Shown here: one piece after another, positions 9,796 through 20,074 of the stretch | How positions within the stretch are numbered: position 1 is the first letter of the stretch | How the letters are laid out: each line of letters opens with the position of its first letter | Assembly: GCA_963970005.1 (NCBI GenBank) | Contig: CAXAMN010004180.1 | Location: 209,105 to 273,104, forward strand | DNA length: 64,000 bases | Direction of reading: 5' to 3' | Origin: Durusdinium trenchii | Lineage: Eukaryota > Sar > Dinophyceae > Suessiales > Symbiodiniaceae | The notes under the pieces: model-generated | Told to the model about the DNA's origin: nothing | What the model saw: the letters and a program-made list of their open reading frames with translations, nothing else | Database searches by the model: none | Program-made: the position numbers and the translations under genes

Positions 9796-12690
9796 TTAAA
9801 TGGCAACAGGATCATGGCATGAAGTGGCATGACTGAACATGAAAATCTCACTGGTATTGTTTTCTTTTGCCTTTGACCTCCATGCTCCACTTCCGTCAGT
9901 TCCCGGTTCTTGGGCTTCTACCAGGCTGACTCGTGGGTCTTCCATCCAGGTCCTCAGCTGATCTCTCAGCTGCCTGTTGCGCTTTGTTAGCGCGTCTGCT
10001 AGCATGGCTTCCGTAGGGACCCATCGCAAGCTGCGGCATGTCTGTCGCAAAGCAGCCACATCTATCTCCACTCGCTTTTCGGAGAAGGAGGTTGCCAGTC
10101 TGTGGATCGCATCGTAGAGCGATCTTGCATCTGTCACCGGCCAAATAGCGAAAGGTGACTTCGCCGAGTGGGAGGCGATGTAGGTGCCGTTGGCCATTTC
10201 GCCTAGCATGCAGCCCGCGGAGTTGGCGTAGTCCTCGGACTTGTCCAAAGAAGCGGCCTCTGCGGCCAAGGTCGACCGGAGGACTCTCTGGTGCCGGTAG
10301 GATTTCCAGTCCAACAAACTGGCGTCAGCCTGTTGGGTCAGGGCCTCAGGTGTGCTGGCAAGCACAATGTAGCCTCCCTGACTCTTTCCTCCAGGGGCGT
10401 TGGCGAACGCTGAATCGCCGAAGGCGATGAGCACCAGCTGCTCCATGTCAATCGGCTTGATCGTTACCGCCGTGTTCGCCGTCGCCTTGATGTACTTGAG
10501 CACGGAGTTGGCTTCAGCAAGATCACCATATGTCAGGTCGCTGTGACCTTTTTGCAGCAGGGAAGTGTCTGCCGCGATGTCGGGTCTGGTGGTTCCTGAC
10601 ATCCATTGCAAAGATCCGGTGGCGGATCTGAACTCCGAGATCGCATCTCGGTCTGAGCCCATCTTGGCTTCGTGGTCTTGCTTCACCTTGGTGATGATCA
10701 CGTCAGTGGCGTAGTGGCTCTGGCTCAAGGTGATGTTGCCGTTGTCATGGCGAACTATTCGCCGACCAACAAAAACAAAATCATTGACCTCCCAGGGACT
10801 GCCCCAACTGAAAGACTTCTCAACTTCATTGAGGATGCCCTCTTGGAGCGAAGCGGCCAAGATGTCATCCACATGGATGCCAAGGACAGCTTTGACCTCT
10901 CCGTTGACCTTCTTCAGGAAGATGCAAGGGTCAAGGGAGTGTTGTACCCACTTCAACTTGTTGACCATGACATCAAGCACATGCAAAAACCATTGCCGTG
11001 GTGCGTTTGCCTGGCCATAAACTGGGGCATGGAGCACGTACAAAGCGTCAGGCTCTTGAGCCCATTCAGGCACTGCTTCTCGAGAGACTCCATCTTGGGG
11101 CACACGCATGTAGATCTTCTCTGGCCTCTCATGGTCGGGCTTGCCCTCCAGGAAGGCTGACTTGCAATCTCCATTCACGATGTCCACCTGGTGCGAGCAT
11201 GCCCACTGAAGGATGCACATGAGCCCAATGCGGGACAGGACAGGAGCATCTCGTGAGAGAAGTGGAAGGTGAGGATCACGGAATCCTTGGATCACAATGC
11301 GGGCTTTTGCTTTGAAAGATGCACCTCCATCAATCGGCTTCCACCGAAAACATACTCGAGCAGGCAGGATGAGGTGCTTGGCGATGCTCTTGGCGTCGCC
11401 AGTGAACTTCTCACATGAAGCCCATTTCTTCCATTCGCTCCATTCTTTGCGCATGGACTCCACAAAGGCTTCCCAGTCTGCGGCGCCAATGGAGCGCCAA
11501 GGGAGCTCGCGCTTGAGGGCTTGTCGCTGCGTCCTCTTGAGACCAGCATCTTCTTCATCCGAGGTCTCAGGAAACACTTGGTGGCCTCCAGTGGTGGACA
11601 TGTACACCTCGAAGGTCGTGAAGTGGTTGTTGTTGTCATTCTTGGTGTTGGCCAAGTGTTCATGCCATTCTGCCACGTTGCAAGCTAGAGCAAAATGCTG
11701 CTTGCCATCAAAAAGGGACTGGTGTTCTTTGGGAGAGCCGTCCCAACCAGTCTTGAGAGCATCCTCACGGCCATGCCGAAGAAGCCAAACTGCTTCAGGG
11801 TTGTAGTGCTGGTATTGCTTTCTTTGTCGTCGAAGCGCTCGCGGGCTAAGTCGGCGACGACCTGGCTTGCTGGTGTGGTAGAGGACAACCTTCTTGGTGA
11901 AGTTCTGGTCCTCAATCTCGTCATTGACGTAGCCAGCCAAAGTCAGCCATGTCCAGGTCTTCTTCTGAGGTTCCCAAGCAGCTATGCTCTTCAGAGTTGT
12001 GCTGGTGGTGCTGTTTGGAATGTCATCGCCAGAAATGCGATGGACCTCATCAGTCTTCCATGCTTCAACTTGCCAAACTTGTTCAAGTTCACGTTGATCT
12101 GGCAGGTGAAGTGTGTCGGCTGCGGCATGGTCGGAAGGCCTCCAACTGCAAGTCCTGGCGTCAAAATCCAGGTTGTTGAGCTGCACTTCACAAGGGTGGT
12201 TGGTGAATTCCGTATTCATGCACTTGCTGCACTGTGGCTTGCCGGTGTTCATCTCGTCGTTGATCTCCTTCTCGTGGCAGCCACAAAAGGTGCAGAGAGA
12301 CTGAGCATCGATGGTGTCACACATGCCATCGGCCTCAAGTGAAACATTCAAGGCCTCATCGGAGTCTGGTACTGCAGGTAGTTCATCTCGAATGCCCTGC
12401 GTGGAACCAGTTTCGGCCATAACTGCATCTTCAGGGACTGGTCTCAGTCCAGTTGAAGTCTGCCTCGTCATTGCTGACACCTGTCGTGAAAAGTCAGCGG
12501 GCGAAGGCATAGGTGCTGAGCTCGAGGCTTCTGAAGTTTTGAGCCTCTTGCTATCAGGCGCTGAACCTTGGGAAGCCACTGAAGCCCTCCGGATGTCGCC
12601 GGCGTTGCCCTCGGTGATGAAGGTGCCAGCAGGAGTGGTAGCGGAGCTGTAGGCCCACTGTCCAAAGGATTCCCTGTGGGGTCCAGAGGT
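9796..12690 (-). CDS. Copia-A reverse transcriptase and RNase H
   Basis: Copies element RNA into DNA and removes the RNA strand. The frame is open from about 12690; the first codon of the longest simple ORF (12579) is GTG, so it is a polyprotein section rather than a separate gene. RT signatures: KARIVIQGF, NGDCKSAFLEG, YGQANAPRQW and the catalytic HVDD (usual YVDD). RNase H acidic residues lie in AFGDSAFANA, LAAEAASLDKSED, PVTDARSLYD and MLADALTKR. Near the start (about residues 95-130 of the 9796-12579 frame) lie paired CxxC motifs, CTFCGC and CSKCMN, that could bind zinc in the integrase-RT linker. The C-terminal tail beyond RNase H is short. Confidence 0.88.
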   Translation of the reverse strand, partial: TSGPHRESFGQWAYSSATTPAGTFITEGNAGDIRRASVASQGSAPDSKRLKTSEASSSAPMPSPADFSRQVSAMTRQTSTGLRPVPEDAVMAETGSTQGIRDELPAVPDSDEALNVSLEADGMCDTIDAQSLCTFCGCHEKEINDEMNTGKPQCSKCMNTEFTNHPCEVQLNNLDFDARTCSWRPSDHAAADTLHLPDQRELEQVWQVEAWKTDEVHRISGDDIPNSTTSTTLKSIAAWEPQKKTWTWLTLAGYVNDEIEDQNFTKKVVLYHTSKPGRRRLSPRALRRQRKQYQHYNPEAVWLLRHGREDALKTGWDGSPKEHQSLFDGKQHFALACNVAEWHEHLANTKNDNNNHFTTFEVYMSTTGGHQVFPETSDEEDAGLKRTQRQALKRELPWRSIGAADWEAFVESMRKEWSEWKKWASCEKFTGDAKSIAKHLILPARVCFRWKPIDGGASFKAKARIVIQGFRDPHLPLLSRDAPVLSRIGLMCILQWACSHQVDIVNGDCKSAFLEGKPDHERPEKIYMRVPQDGVSREAVPEWAQEPDALYVLHAPVYGQANAPRQWFLHVLDVMVNKLKWVQHSLDPCIFLKKVNGEVKAVLGIHVDDILAASLQEGILNEVEKSFSWGSPWEVNDFVFVGRRIVRHDNGNITLSQSHYATDVIITKVKQDHEAKMGSDRDAISEFRSATGSLQWMSGTTRPDIAADTSLLQKGHSDLTYGDLAEANSVLKYIKATANTAVTIKPIDMEQLVLIAFGDSAFANAPGGKSQGGYIVLASTPEALTQQADASLLDWKSYRHQRVLRSTLAAEAASLDKSEDYANSAGCMLGEMANGTYIASHSAKSPFAIWPVTDARSLYDAIHRLATSFSEKRVEIDVAALRQTCRSLRWVPTEAMLADALTKRNRQLRDQLRTWMEDPRVSLVEAQEPGTDGSGAWRSKAKENNTSEIFMFSHATSCHDPVAI

Positions 12691-12795
12691 ACGTCAGCAG
12701 GAACTTCGGGTTCAGCAATTTCAGGCGGTGGGTCAACTGACTCACCGGGAGCATCCAGAGATTGCCTGCCATGTTCGAGAGGACCTTCAGGAACT

Positions 12796-15700
12796 TCAGC
12801 AGGTGGTTGCTCTGGTAAAAGAGGAAGTCCGGGAGTCGTGAGCTGAAGCGTGTTTCTTTTCCAAGTCCTGCTCAGCTGACCTCAGAAGGTTGAAATCCTT
12901 CTCGTCCGGGAGCCACATCTCGTCTCCTTGGAGGCATCGAACTTGTTCGCGGCTCACTTGCACCAGTCGGCCTCTGTCGTTGCGAAGCCATAGACTTCCG
13001 TTGATGCCCGGGTCCTTGGCCAAGATCAGCCCTTGACGATAGCCAGGTTGAGATCCTTCGCCGTCCAAGGCATTGCGAAGGCGGTAGTAAACGACTTTCT
13101 GGCCGATCTCATAGGGGCCTCTCCATGGTCGTGAACGACGAAGCATGCTCTGCCTCAAGGCGTTCTCATTCTCGAAGGACAGGAAGGCATGCATCGCGTC
13201 GAAGCGAAGGTTCTCGATCTGCTGCAGCTTGTTGGACAGCGTGAGTCGCTCCATTGCCTCGGGATTGTCGCCCTCAGAGAGCACTGCTGCAGGTAGTCGA
13301 GGGTTTTGGCCAAGTGCCCATTGAGCAGGTGAACTGCCAGCTCGCCTCGCGAGGGTGTTCTTGGCGAAGCAAGCCATCACCGCGCCGGTCTGCATGTCCT
13401 CGGCGCCAAGTAGACCATGTTGGTCGACCAGCTTGTTCAGGATGGCTCTTGCTGCGTCTCCATGTCGCTCGCACTTGCCCATCTGCCAGTGAGCGTCCGG
13501 AGGGACAAAGCGAACCATGATGTTGCTCTGGGCCATGAGCTCGTCAAAGGCGAAGCTCTTCATAGCACCTTCAGCGTCCACCAAAAGAGTCTCTGGTAGA
13601 CCATAGTGCTGGAACCATCCTTTCACAAGCGCTGAGGTGACGGTGCTGGAATTGCGGTCATTGACCAAGGTGAGTACCTGAAGAGTTGTGGCATCATCAA
13701 CTTGATTCAGGAAAGCAAAGGTCTCACCTGAGGAGTCCTTGGTGTAGAGCAGGTCCAGCATCACACGCTCATTGAACCGTCTGGTAGGTGGTGGTGTCTT
13801 TGAAGGTCGAGGTTCTCGAGGTGGTTTGCTGCGTTCACACACGGCACAACGCAAAGCACGTGCGCCGATCAAGGCAGCTGGGCTCGCTTGAGCTTGTGAC
13901 AACATACGAATGAGTGTTGCCGATGATGGATGCCCCAGGTTGGAGTGAATGCGTTTCAGCACGTTTTGCATCCATCGTGGAACCTGATCTTCAGACAAAC
14001 CAGGGAAGGAGATGTCGGCAGCTCCTGGTTCCCAGGGTTTCATAGTTTGCTCTGGTTCAACTGCCACCGGAGTTGGCGGTGAAGTCAACTTGGACAAAGT
14101 TCTCCTCTGAGCTGAGGTCTCCACTGCCATGGGCTTGCCATAGATGAAGATGGCGACACGTACACTTCGCTCGAACCTGGAGTTCGGATTGGTGAGGTCC
14201 TCCAAGGCCTGACTCTCAACCTCGATGGTGTTGTCGTGGTAGAGGAGTGCTGCGCCTCGATGAGTGATGTCGGGCACGTTCAGCATCCTTTGAGTCGGAA
14301 GTCGTCGTGTCTTTGGTGTCCGGTAGATCTGGGCGAAGGAGATGTGCCAAGGAACCAAAGCTTTCACCTGTTCCAGGAAGGCGGAGGGTTTGATCTCCGC
14401 TGCAACTGCCACCTTTCCCTCAAGGCGTTCTGCCGCCTCTTTCAACAAAGGTCGCCAGCTGTCAGGGTCCTTCTGCAAGCTGACATGGTCATCTTCGAGC
14501 ATAGGGCCAGGTCCAGGTGTAGAAGGAGCCGGCCATGCTGGAGTTCCAGGCATTGGAGTACCTGGCATGGGGGTCAAAGGTGCCCTCGAAGGTGTCATGG
14601 GCCTTCTTGAGCTAGATGAAGTAGGAAAGCTGGTAGCGGAGGAACTCGCTGAAGTAGCCAGGATGAAGCGCTCGTCCCCAAGGTCTTGCATTTCGGAGGT
14701 GAAGGCATCCACCAGGGACTTAGCAAGTTGCTTGGTGTAGACAGCAGCTAGCTTGGCATTTCCTCCCACGCATTCTTCGTGCTCATGAAGCCCGTTGCAC
14801 TTGTGAGTGACACTCGCAAGCAAGGCTGGATTGTTGCTCAGCCATCCAGTGGGTTTGCAAATCAGGCCACCGTTGCGTCCACGAAGACCGTAGGCGCACA
14901 TGTTGCCATAGTCGTAGTAGAGCTCGAAGTCGTTGAAGAGCTCGAGCATTGCAGGTTGGTTCCAAAACTGTCCATTGTGGGGATTCTCCAAAAGGAAGAA
15001 GCGATCCGCTGCGATGATGTCGCGGATCATGTTGGCAACACCTTCAACGGTGACTTGCGCTTCTGCTCGAAGTTGTTCAAGTTCTTCCGGTCGCCAGTAG
15101 TAGTTGAGTCCAGTCAGAGGTGACCAGAGTCGACATTCGGGCTCCAGAACTGTCAGCAGAGGTCGCCATCGATGGAGAAGACGTTGTAGCCAGGCAAAGT
15201 CGGCTTTGCTGTTGAGACTGATTCCATGAATCTTGTCCACTGGCTGCAAACATCGAAGTCCTCGTGACAGAGCCTCCTCAGTGATGTTGCAGTGGCCGCC
15301 ATAGATCTCAATGAGGTCAACCTCGGAGGTGTGACGGAGCTTCCGTGCGGCCTGAATGACATTGTCATAGATCTGCAACTCTGTGAGCCATAGTTGACGA
15401 AGTTGGCGAGCGGTGTGAAGTAGTCTCTTGCGGCGTCCAGGTTTAAGCAACTGGAAGCCACGGTCCTCAAAGGTCAAAGGTCGGTCGGCCGACCCAGACA
15501 GCTGTGGATTCAAAGAGCCGAACCGTCCAGGGACATCTGTTCCTGGCCCATGTCCGGGTAGTTCTCCTGGTCGTTCTCGAAGTCCTCGTGCTGCTCCTCG
15601 ATCTCCTCCGTCCAGTCGTAGGGCTGGTCCCAGTTCGAAGGGTTGTTCCAGTCCTGGTTCCATTGCGAGCCAACCTGATCCCAGCTCGCCACTGAACCGT

Positions 15701-17948
15701 TGTCCAAAGGAATCTCTGGCACTGGTGCCGTCAAAGTCGAAGGCATAGGAGCTGTCGCCTTCGCCTTGGCCATCTGCTCCAAGCGTTGCTGAACTTGTGC
15801 CTCCGCTTGTGGACCAATCTCTTGGAGTCGACGTTGCACCTGGTCCTCGACTTGCTGCTGCAGGATCTGCTGATGAGTCCAGCTCTGCGAAGGCGTCATG
15901 TTGGCCAAGTTCGGATACTGAGGTGGTTCCGAGAAGTAGCCCTGAGAGAAAGGCAAGAAAGGTCCCGAGCCAGAACGTTGCTGTCCTGAGGAACCAGTTG
16001 ACTTTGCCGGGGGAGCGCTCTTGCCTGCGGCTTTGCTTGATGCTTTGCCGGCGGCTTTGCTTTTGCTGTGTTGTGAGATGTGCTCCGGCAATTGTAGAGG
16101 GGTTCGAGCATGAGGACTTGCTTTGGGCTGCACTCGGATCATCTGACCCTTGTGGATCACCGCCCTGAAATCGCAGATGCGAACGCTCTGGCCTCCCGCC
16201 CCGTAGGCTCGAAGGCCTGAGGGGTGCTCGCACTCCGATGGATCCCTCGGGTAGGTCAGGGTCTGCATGTTGGCCTGAGCTGCCATTGCTGCCATCGAAG
16301 TCTGCATGGTCGCCGCCGTGCAGGGAGCCATGTAGTGCTTGATGATGTCGTCGCGCAGATGTGGCTTCAAGCTCGAAGCAGCGTAGTGGAGCACCGACTT
16401 GCTCACCGTCACCACCAGGTTCCACAGGTGGACCAGCAGCTGACGCCAGCGCCTCAGCCATGAAGGAGGAGCGGCCATCTCCGGGTGGTGTCACAGCAGG
16501 GTGTCTTGCACTCGGAAGTGGTCGAGCTTGAACCGGAGTGGCAGTCGGAGCCCAAACATCAGGCAACTCGTTCTTGTCCAAGGGCATCTGACATGGCCAA
16601 CTTGGAAGTTCTTCAGGCCATTCATCTAGGCGAACTGCTAGGTGACCGCAGGTGGAAAGATACAGCTGTGAAGTGGTGCCCAAAGCTCTATAAATCATCT
16701 TGCCCGTTGAAATGTCCGGGATGGCATCGAGTGTGGTCATGGTGTGGCGTGACATCAAAGCGGGTGCATCTTCTTCAACACATGAGAAAAACATCACACA
16801 AAAATGACCTCCAAGACCTGCAGGATATGCATACCTCTCTCGTGACCGTGAACTCTTGCTCGGACCAAAACGAAAAGCACAATTTTCCACGAAAAACAGT
16901 CTGGGGAGCTGCACGTGGTTCAAGTGGAGCTCATGCCACCGGCGGCCAGCCACTTGTCGCTGACAGCCTGTGTCCACTATGGCCAGGCATGGCTCGTCCG
17001 TGTACTGCATCATGTTGGTGATGGGTGGTGCACGAAACAAATGATCATGCGGCTTTCCATCAGCATCTTCCTCAGGAACCGACCGCAGCAAGGAAGGCGG
17101 TCGTGCTGTTCGCGAGGCATAGACCATCTGGACCCGGTAGTAGGTCTCGGTCCGGTAGCCACCAGCCAGGGCAGAAGTGCTTGCCGCACCTGAAGAATGG
17201 CGCATCCTCACCATGGGATGCTCGTTCATTGGCCGAGCTGGCCTGCCGTTCTCATCGTCGTTCGCGATCCCCTCAAATGCCATGGCTCGGCGCCAGGGCG
17301 CAGGTGGTGGCAATGCCACGGGAGCCGGCTGGGCGGCTAGAAATGGGTAACCCTCAAGGGTCAACGGTGGACAGCCTATGTCTCTTGAGGTCCTTGGGTC
17401 CTCTCCCCGTTGTTGATCAACTCTTGAGGTCCTTGGGTCCTCGCCTCGTTGTTGTGTTCTTGAGGTTCTTGGGTCCTCGCCCCATTGTTCTTCTACTCTT
17501 GAGGTCCTCGGGTCCTCTCCCCGTGAGACATGCGAAGGAAAATCATGAGATGAAGCTGCTACGCTAGACAAAAACGGAGGTGGTGAATTGAAAGTTCCAA
17601 AAACTTCCAGTGTTGCTTCGCTCGGAGCTTCGCTCTGAGCGTCTTGAAATTCGCTGGGCGCCCGACTGGGTACACACGAAGCAAAGTCGGACTCTGTGGC
17701 CCGCGCGGTTCGAAAAGAACCTGTTGGCGAAGGAAGCTCCCTCATTCCTGGGATGTTGCCGTTCTCATCCATGAGAGCGTTCAAGCTCTGAGCTTCTTGC
17801 CTCCAGAAGGCCATGCCGTCCTCGTAGTCGGCATAGTCGTCAGGATTCCATCCTTCTGGAACCAAGGCCTCCCAGGGCGGCAGGGTGTCCTCCGCCGGCA
17901 ATTCCCTCCTTGGAGTGGTGGCTCTTGCTCGTCTCGGCGGCTCAAGGT
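12796..17948 (-). CDS. Copia-A protease, methyltransferase-like domain and integrase polyprotein
   Basis: A large open frame of about 1,700 codons; its apparent first codon (17901) is TTG, so it is entered from Gag by a change of frame. In order (numbered from 17901): four GEDPRTSR repeats (about 125-175); aspartic protease with IVDTGCQRQVAG (about 310); a hydrophobic helix TFWLGTFLAFLSGLLLG (about 645); a methyltransferase-like domain (about 855-1025) with IEIYGGHCNITEEALSRG, EPECRLWSPLTG and LLENPHNGQFW; and integrase with an HHCC finger (RIHSNLGHP, CAVC) and catalytic residues in MLDLLYTKD, LVDAEGAMKSF and KCERHG. It ends in TGA at 12798-12796, after which the same protein seems to continue in a shifted frame. 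Confidence 0.85.
17382..17526 (-). repeat. In-frame minisatellite encoding GEDPRTSR repeats
   Basis: Four copies of a unit of about 36-39 bases, CTTGAGGTCCTTGGGTCCTC on the + strand, encode GEDPRTSR separated by four or five variable residues, upstream of the Copia-A protease. Unit length is a multiple of three and the frame is kept. Confidence 0.85.
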
Positions 17949-18677
17949 GGATGGTGCCGAAGACGATGAAGGTGTTGGGTCAGGCTCAGGCTGCCAGCCA
18001 GGCATCTTGTTGTGGCTTGCCATCCAAACCACAGTGCCATCTCCATCCAAGGTTGATGAAGCTGAGCACACATGCTGCGCTTGGTGCTGTGTGACATGTG
18101 GGCATTCGCGAAGCCAGTGATCTGAGGCACCGCAACCCAGGCAGAGACTTGCCTGCACGCGTTGCCGCTGAGTGGGGTTCATCTTGGACTTCCCACCCTT
18201 TGAGCCGGCTTTGGACTTGCCGGACCCTTTTCCTTTGGAAGTGGTCGTAGGCGAAGAAGAGGATGTAGTTCCCTTCTTGCCAAAGCCCTTGTCCTTGCCA
18301 GCACCTTTCCCATGGCCTTTGCCCTTGCCTTTGTCTTTGGCAGTGGTGTAGTAGCCCCTTGACTGCATGGTTGCAGCCAGGCGCTTGCTTGTGGCCGTCA
18401 TGGCCTGGTGTTCATCGCCAGCCTCATCGCCGGCCTCGTGTTCAGGGAGTTCATCGGGCTCGAACTCCTCTGCTGCGGCTGCATAGTCATCAGCCTGCTC
18501 ATCATAGTCAGCGAACTGGTACTCGAAGGTGTCGTCGTTCGGGTCGTCCTCATACTGCGGGACTTCATCACCGGCAGTCATGAAGACCTCCTCAACTGGG
18601 TCGTCATCTGCAGGCATGGCCTCGGTGTGCCATGTCTTCCAGCGGAAACTTCCGCCTCTTCCTCGACCTCGGGGCTA
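17781..18677 (-). CDS. Copia-A Gag C-terminal part with zinc knuckle
   Basis: Nucleocapsid end of Gag, binding element RNA. An ATG lies at 18617, but the frame is open and protein-like upstream to about 18677 (GRGRGGSFRWKTWHTEA), so the start is truncated rather than real. It has an acidic N-terminal stretch, a lysine/glycine-rich stretch (KGKGKGHGKGAGKDKG) and a CCHC knuckle CLGCGASDHWLREC at about residues 157-170. Its last 40 codons overlap the protease frame, which lies -1 relative to Gag. I saw no canonical slippery heptamer at the overlap, so it may be a deletion or a recoding site. The capsid region is absent. Confidence 0.82.
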
Positions 18678-20074
18678 GGTTCACTAATGGGTTCCTCTTC
18701 CGACCCATCCTCTCTACTGCAGGTGGGTTCATCTTCCCTCGCCTGATCTTGAAGTCCATATGGTGGATCTGCATATTCATCTCTTATCGGCCCAGTGGCT
18801 CTCTTCTTAGAATCACAGCCGGCTCTCCAGCTGGTGGCCAAACTAGCTACCATCGCAGCTACGGCTAGGCTCTGAGCAGCCTTGCCCGTGGAACCTGACG
18901 GCCGCCAGGCCATCACGCCCGCCAACCCACCTACCAGAGCTGCAATCCTGGCCACTTTGGACCCTAGGCTCTCAGACACAGCTTCCACCACTGGTTTCAT
19001 TCCCATGGCCGCGAAGAAGTGCTGCCATCTCGCAGCCACTCCGATCGGCTTCGTCAGGAAGTCAGCCACCAAATGCTGACCTGGGATATGGATCACCTTC
19101 CAAGCACCCCACTTCACCCTCTCCCGCAGTGCATGGGCTCGAAGACGAAGGTGACGTGTCCTCCAAGGTCCATCCGGCGCTTCAAGGATTCGAAGACCAG
19201 CTTGGTTGTCTCCCCCCAAACGGCACTCTATTCCTATTCCATCTCCTGTTCCTTCCAGAACATTGGTCAAGGCCGCCAAGGAATCCCCCATGGTCATCGC
19301 TTCTGTGTAACCCAGCAGTTCAGCCTCCGCGCTCGACAGCGTGCAAAACGCTTGCTGCCTGGATTCCCATTGGACCGGCTCGCCCCCGTAGGTTCCAATC
19401 ACGCCCTGACACCCTCTCCCAGAAGGAGGTCCAAACGATGCGTCCGAAAGGACGTCCACCCTCATAGTAGGATTGTAGTGTTCTCCAGGGATTGAAGACC
19501 GGGCTCGTCCATAGTGAAGCGACCATGCCAAGGTGGTTTTCAGATATCCCAACATCTGACATCCATACTCCAAGACCCGCTTTGGAGCTCGGGTCACCTG
19601 TCGTCCCATCCAAGCCACTCCATAGGCCAGATCAGGTCGGCTTCTCACTGACACCCACAGTAGTTCACCTACCACTCCCTGCGCCTTTCTCACGTCTTCC
19701 AAGGTGACTTCCGCTTCCGGCTCCTCATTGGGCACTCCTGGAAAAGGTACCGTAGCCGGGGTCACCCAAGAATGTCTGCTCAGAAGCTCCTGAATGTATG
19801 CTTGCTGCCCCACATAGAGCCCGCTGTCCTCCTCCGCTGAGCTCCATCTCAGTTCAAATCCACTGAACTTCGTCCATCTCTCGCTATTGACCCATTCCGC
19901 CGGGCTGCACTTCCACTCCATCTCAATCCTGCTCAATGCTCCCTTCACGATGTCTTTGGCCCCAACCACCATGAAGTCATCCACGTAGACCCCAATGAAT
20001 CCCTTCGGAGGCGGTTCCTCCTGATCCAACGGTCGTTTCTGGCGTCTCCCGAAGCTCCAATGTCCTCCCTTCAT
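18578..20074 (-). CDS. Copia-B reverse transcriptase end and RNase H
   Basis: Continues the large Copia-B polyprotein after a one-base frame change near 20065. It contains the RT active site YVDDF, the RNase H acidic residues in VLSDASFG, SSAEAELLGYTEA, LGGDNQAGLR and HLVADFLTKP, and a C-terminal extension of about 110 residues with two hydrophobic stretches (IAALVGGLAGVMAW and SLAVAAMVASLATSW). Such a membrane-prone tail is not part of standard Copia RNase H. The frame runs into Copia-A Gag sequence at about 18677-18640, and its last residues may be read-through of the junction. Confidence 0.86.
   Translation of the reverse strand: MKGGHWSFGRRQKRPLDQEEPPPKGFIGVYVDDFMVVGAKDIVKGALSRIEMEWKCSPAEWVNSERWTKFSGFELRWSSAEEDSGLYVGQQAYIQELLSRHSWVTPATVPFPGVPNEEPEAEVTLEDVRKAQGVVGELLWVSVRSRPDLAYGVAWMGRQVTRAPKRVLEYGCQMLGYLKTTLAWSLHYGRARSSIPGEHYNPTMRVDVLSDASFGPPSGRGCQGVIGTYGGEPVQWESRQQAFCTLSSAEAELLGYTEAMTMGDSLAALTNVLEGTGDGIGIECRLGGDNQAGLRILEAPDGPWRTRHLRLRAHALRERVKWGAWKVIHIPGQHLVADFLTKPIGVAARWQHFFAAMGMKPVVEAVSESLGSKVARIAALVGGLAGVMAWRPSGSTGKAAQSLAVAAMVASLATSWRAGCDSKKRATGPIRDEYADPPYGLQDQAREDEPTCSREDGSEEEPISEPSPEVEEEAEVSAGRHGTPRPCLQMTTQLRRSS

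Larger units (their letters stand above)
9796..18677 (-). mobile_element. Copia-A: Ty1/Copia-type retrotransposon, 5'-truncated
   Basis: In transcription order it encodes the end of Gag with a CCHC knuckle, an aspartic protease, a methyltransferase-like domain, an integrase, then reverse transcriptase and RNase H. Integrase before RT is the Copia order. The capsid part of Gag is missing: coding begins abruptly near 18677, where the Copia-B reading frame stops. The Gag and protease frames differ by one base. The proline-rich linker between integrase and RT (about 12850-12690) reads in another frame, which needs two compensating single-base changes. No LTRs were found. Confidence 0.88.

Noticed and set aside
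10155..12342. Long + strand frames inside Copia-A
   Set aside because: They are shadows of the RT frame; all motifs lie on the - strand.
12579..12579. Separate gene start for Copia-A RT at 12579
   Set aside because: The codon is GTG and coding sequence continues upstream to about 12690, so it is an internal part of the polyprotein.
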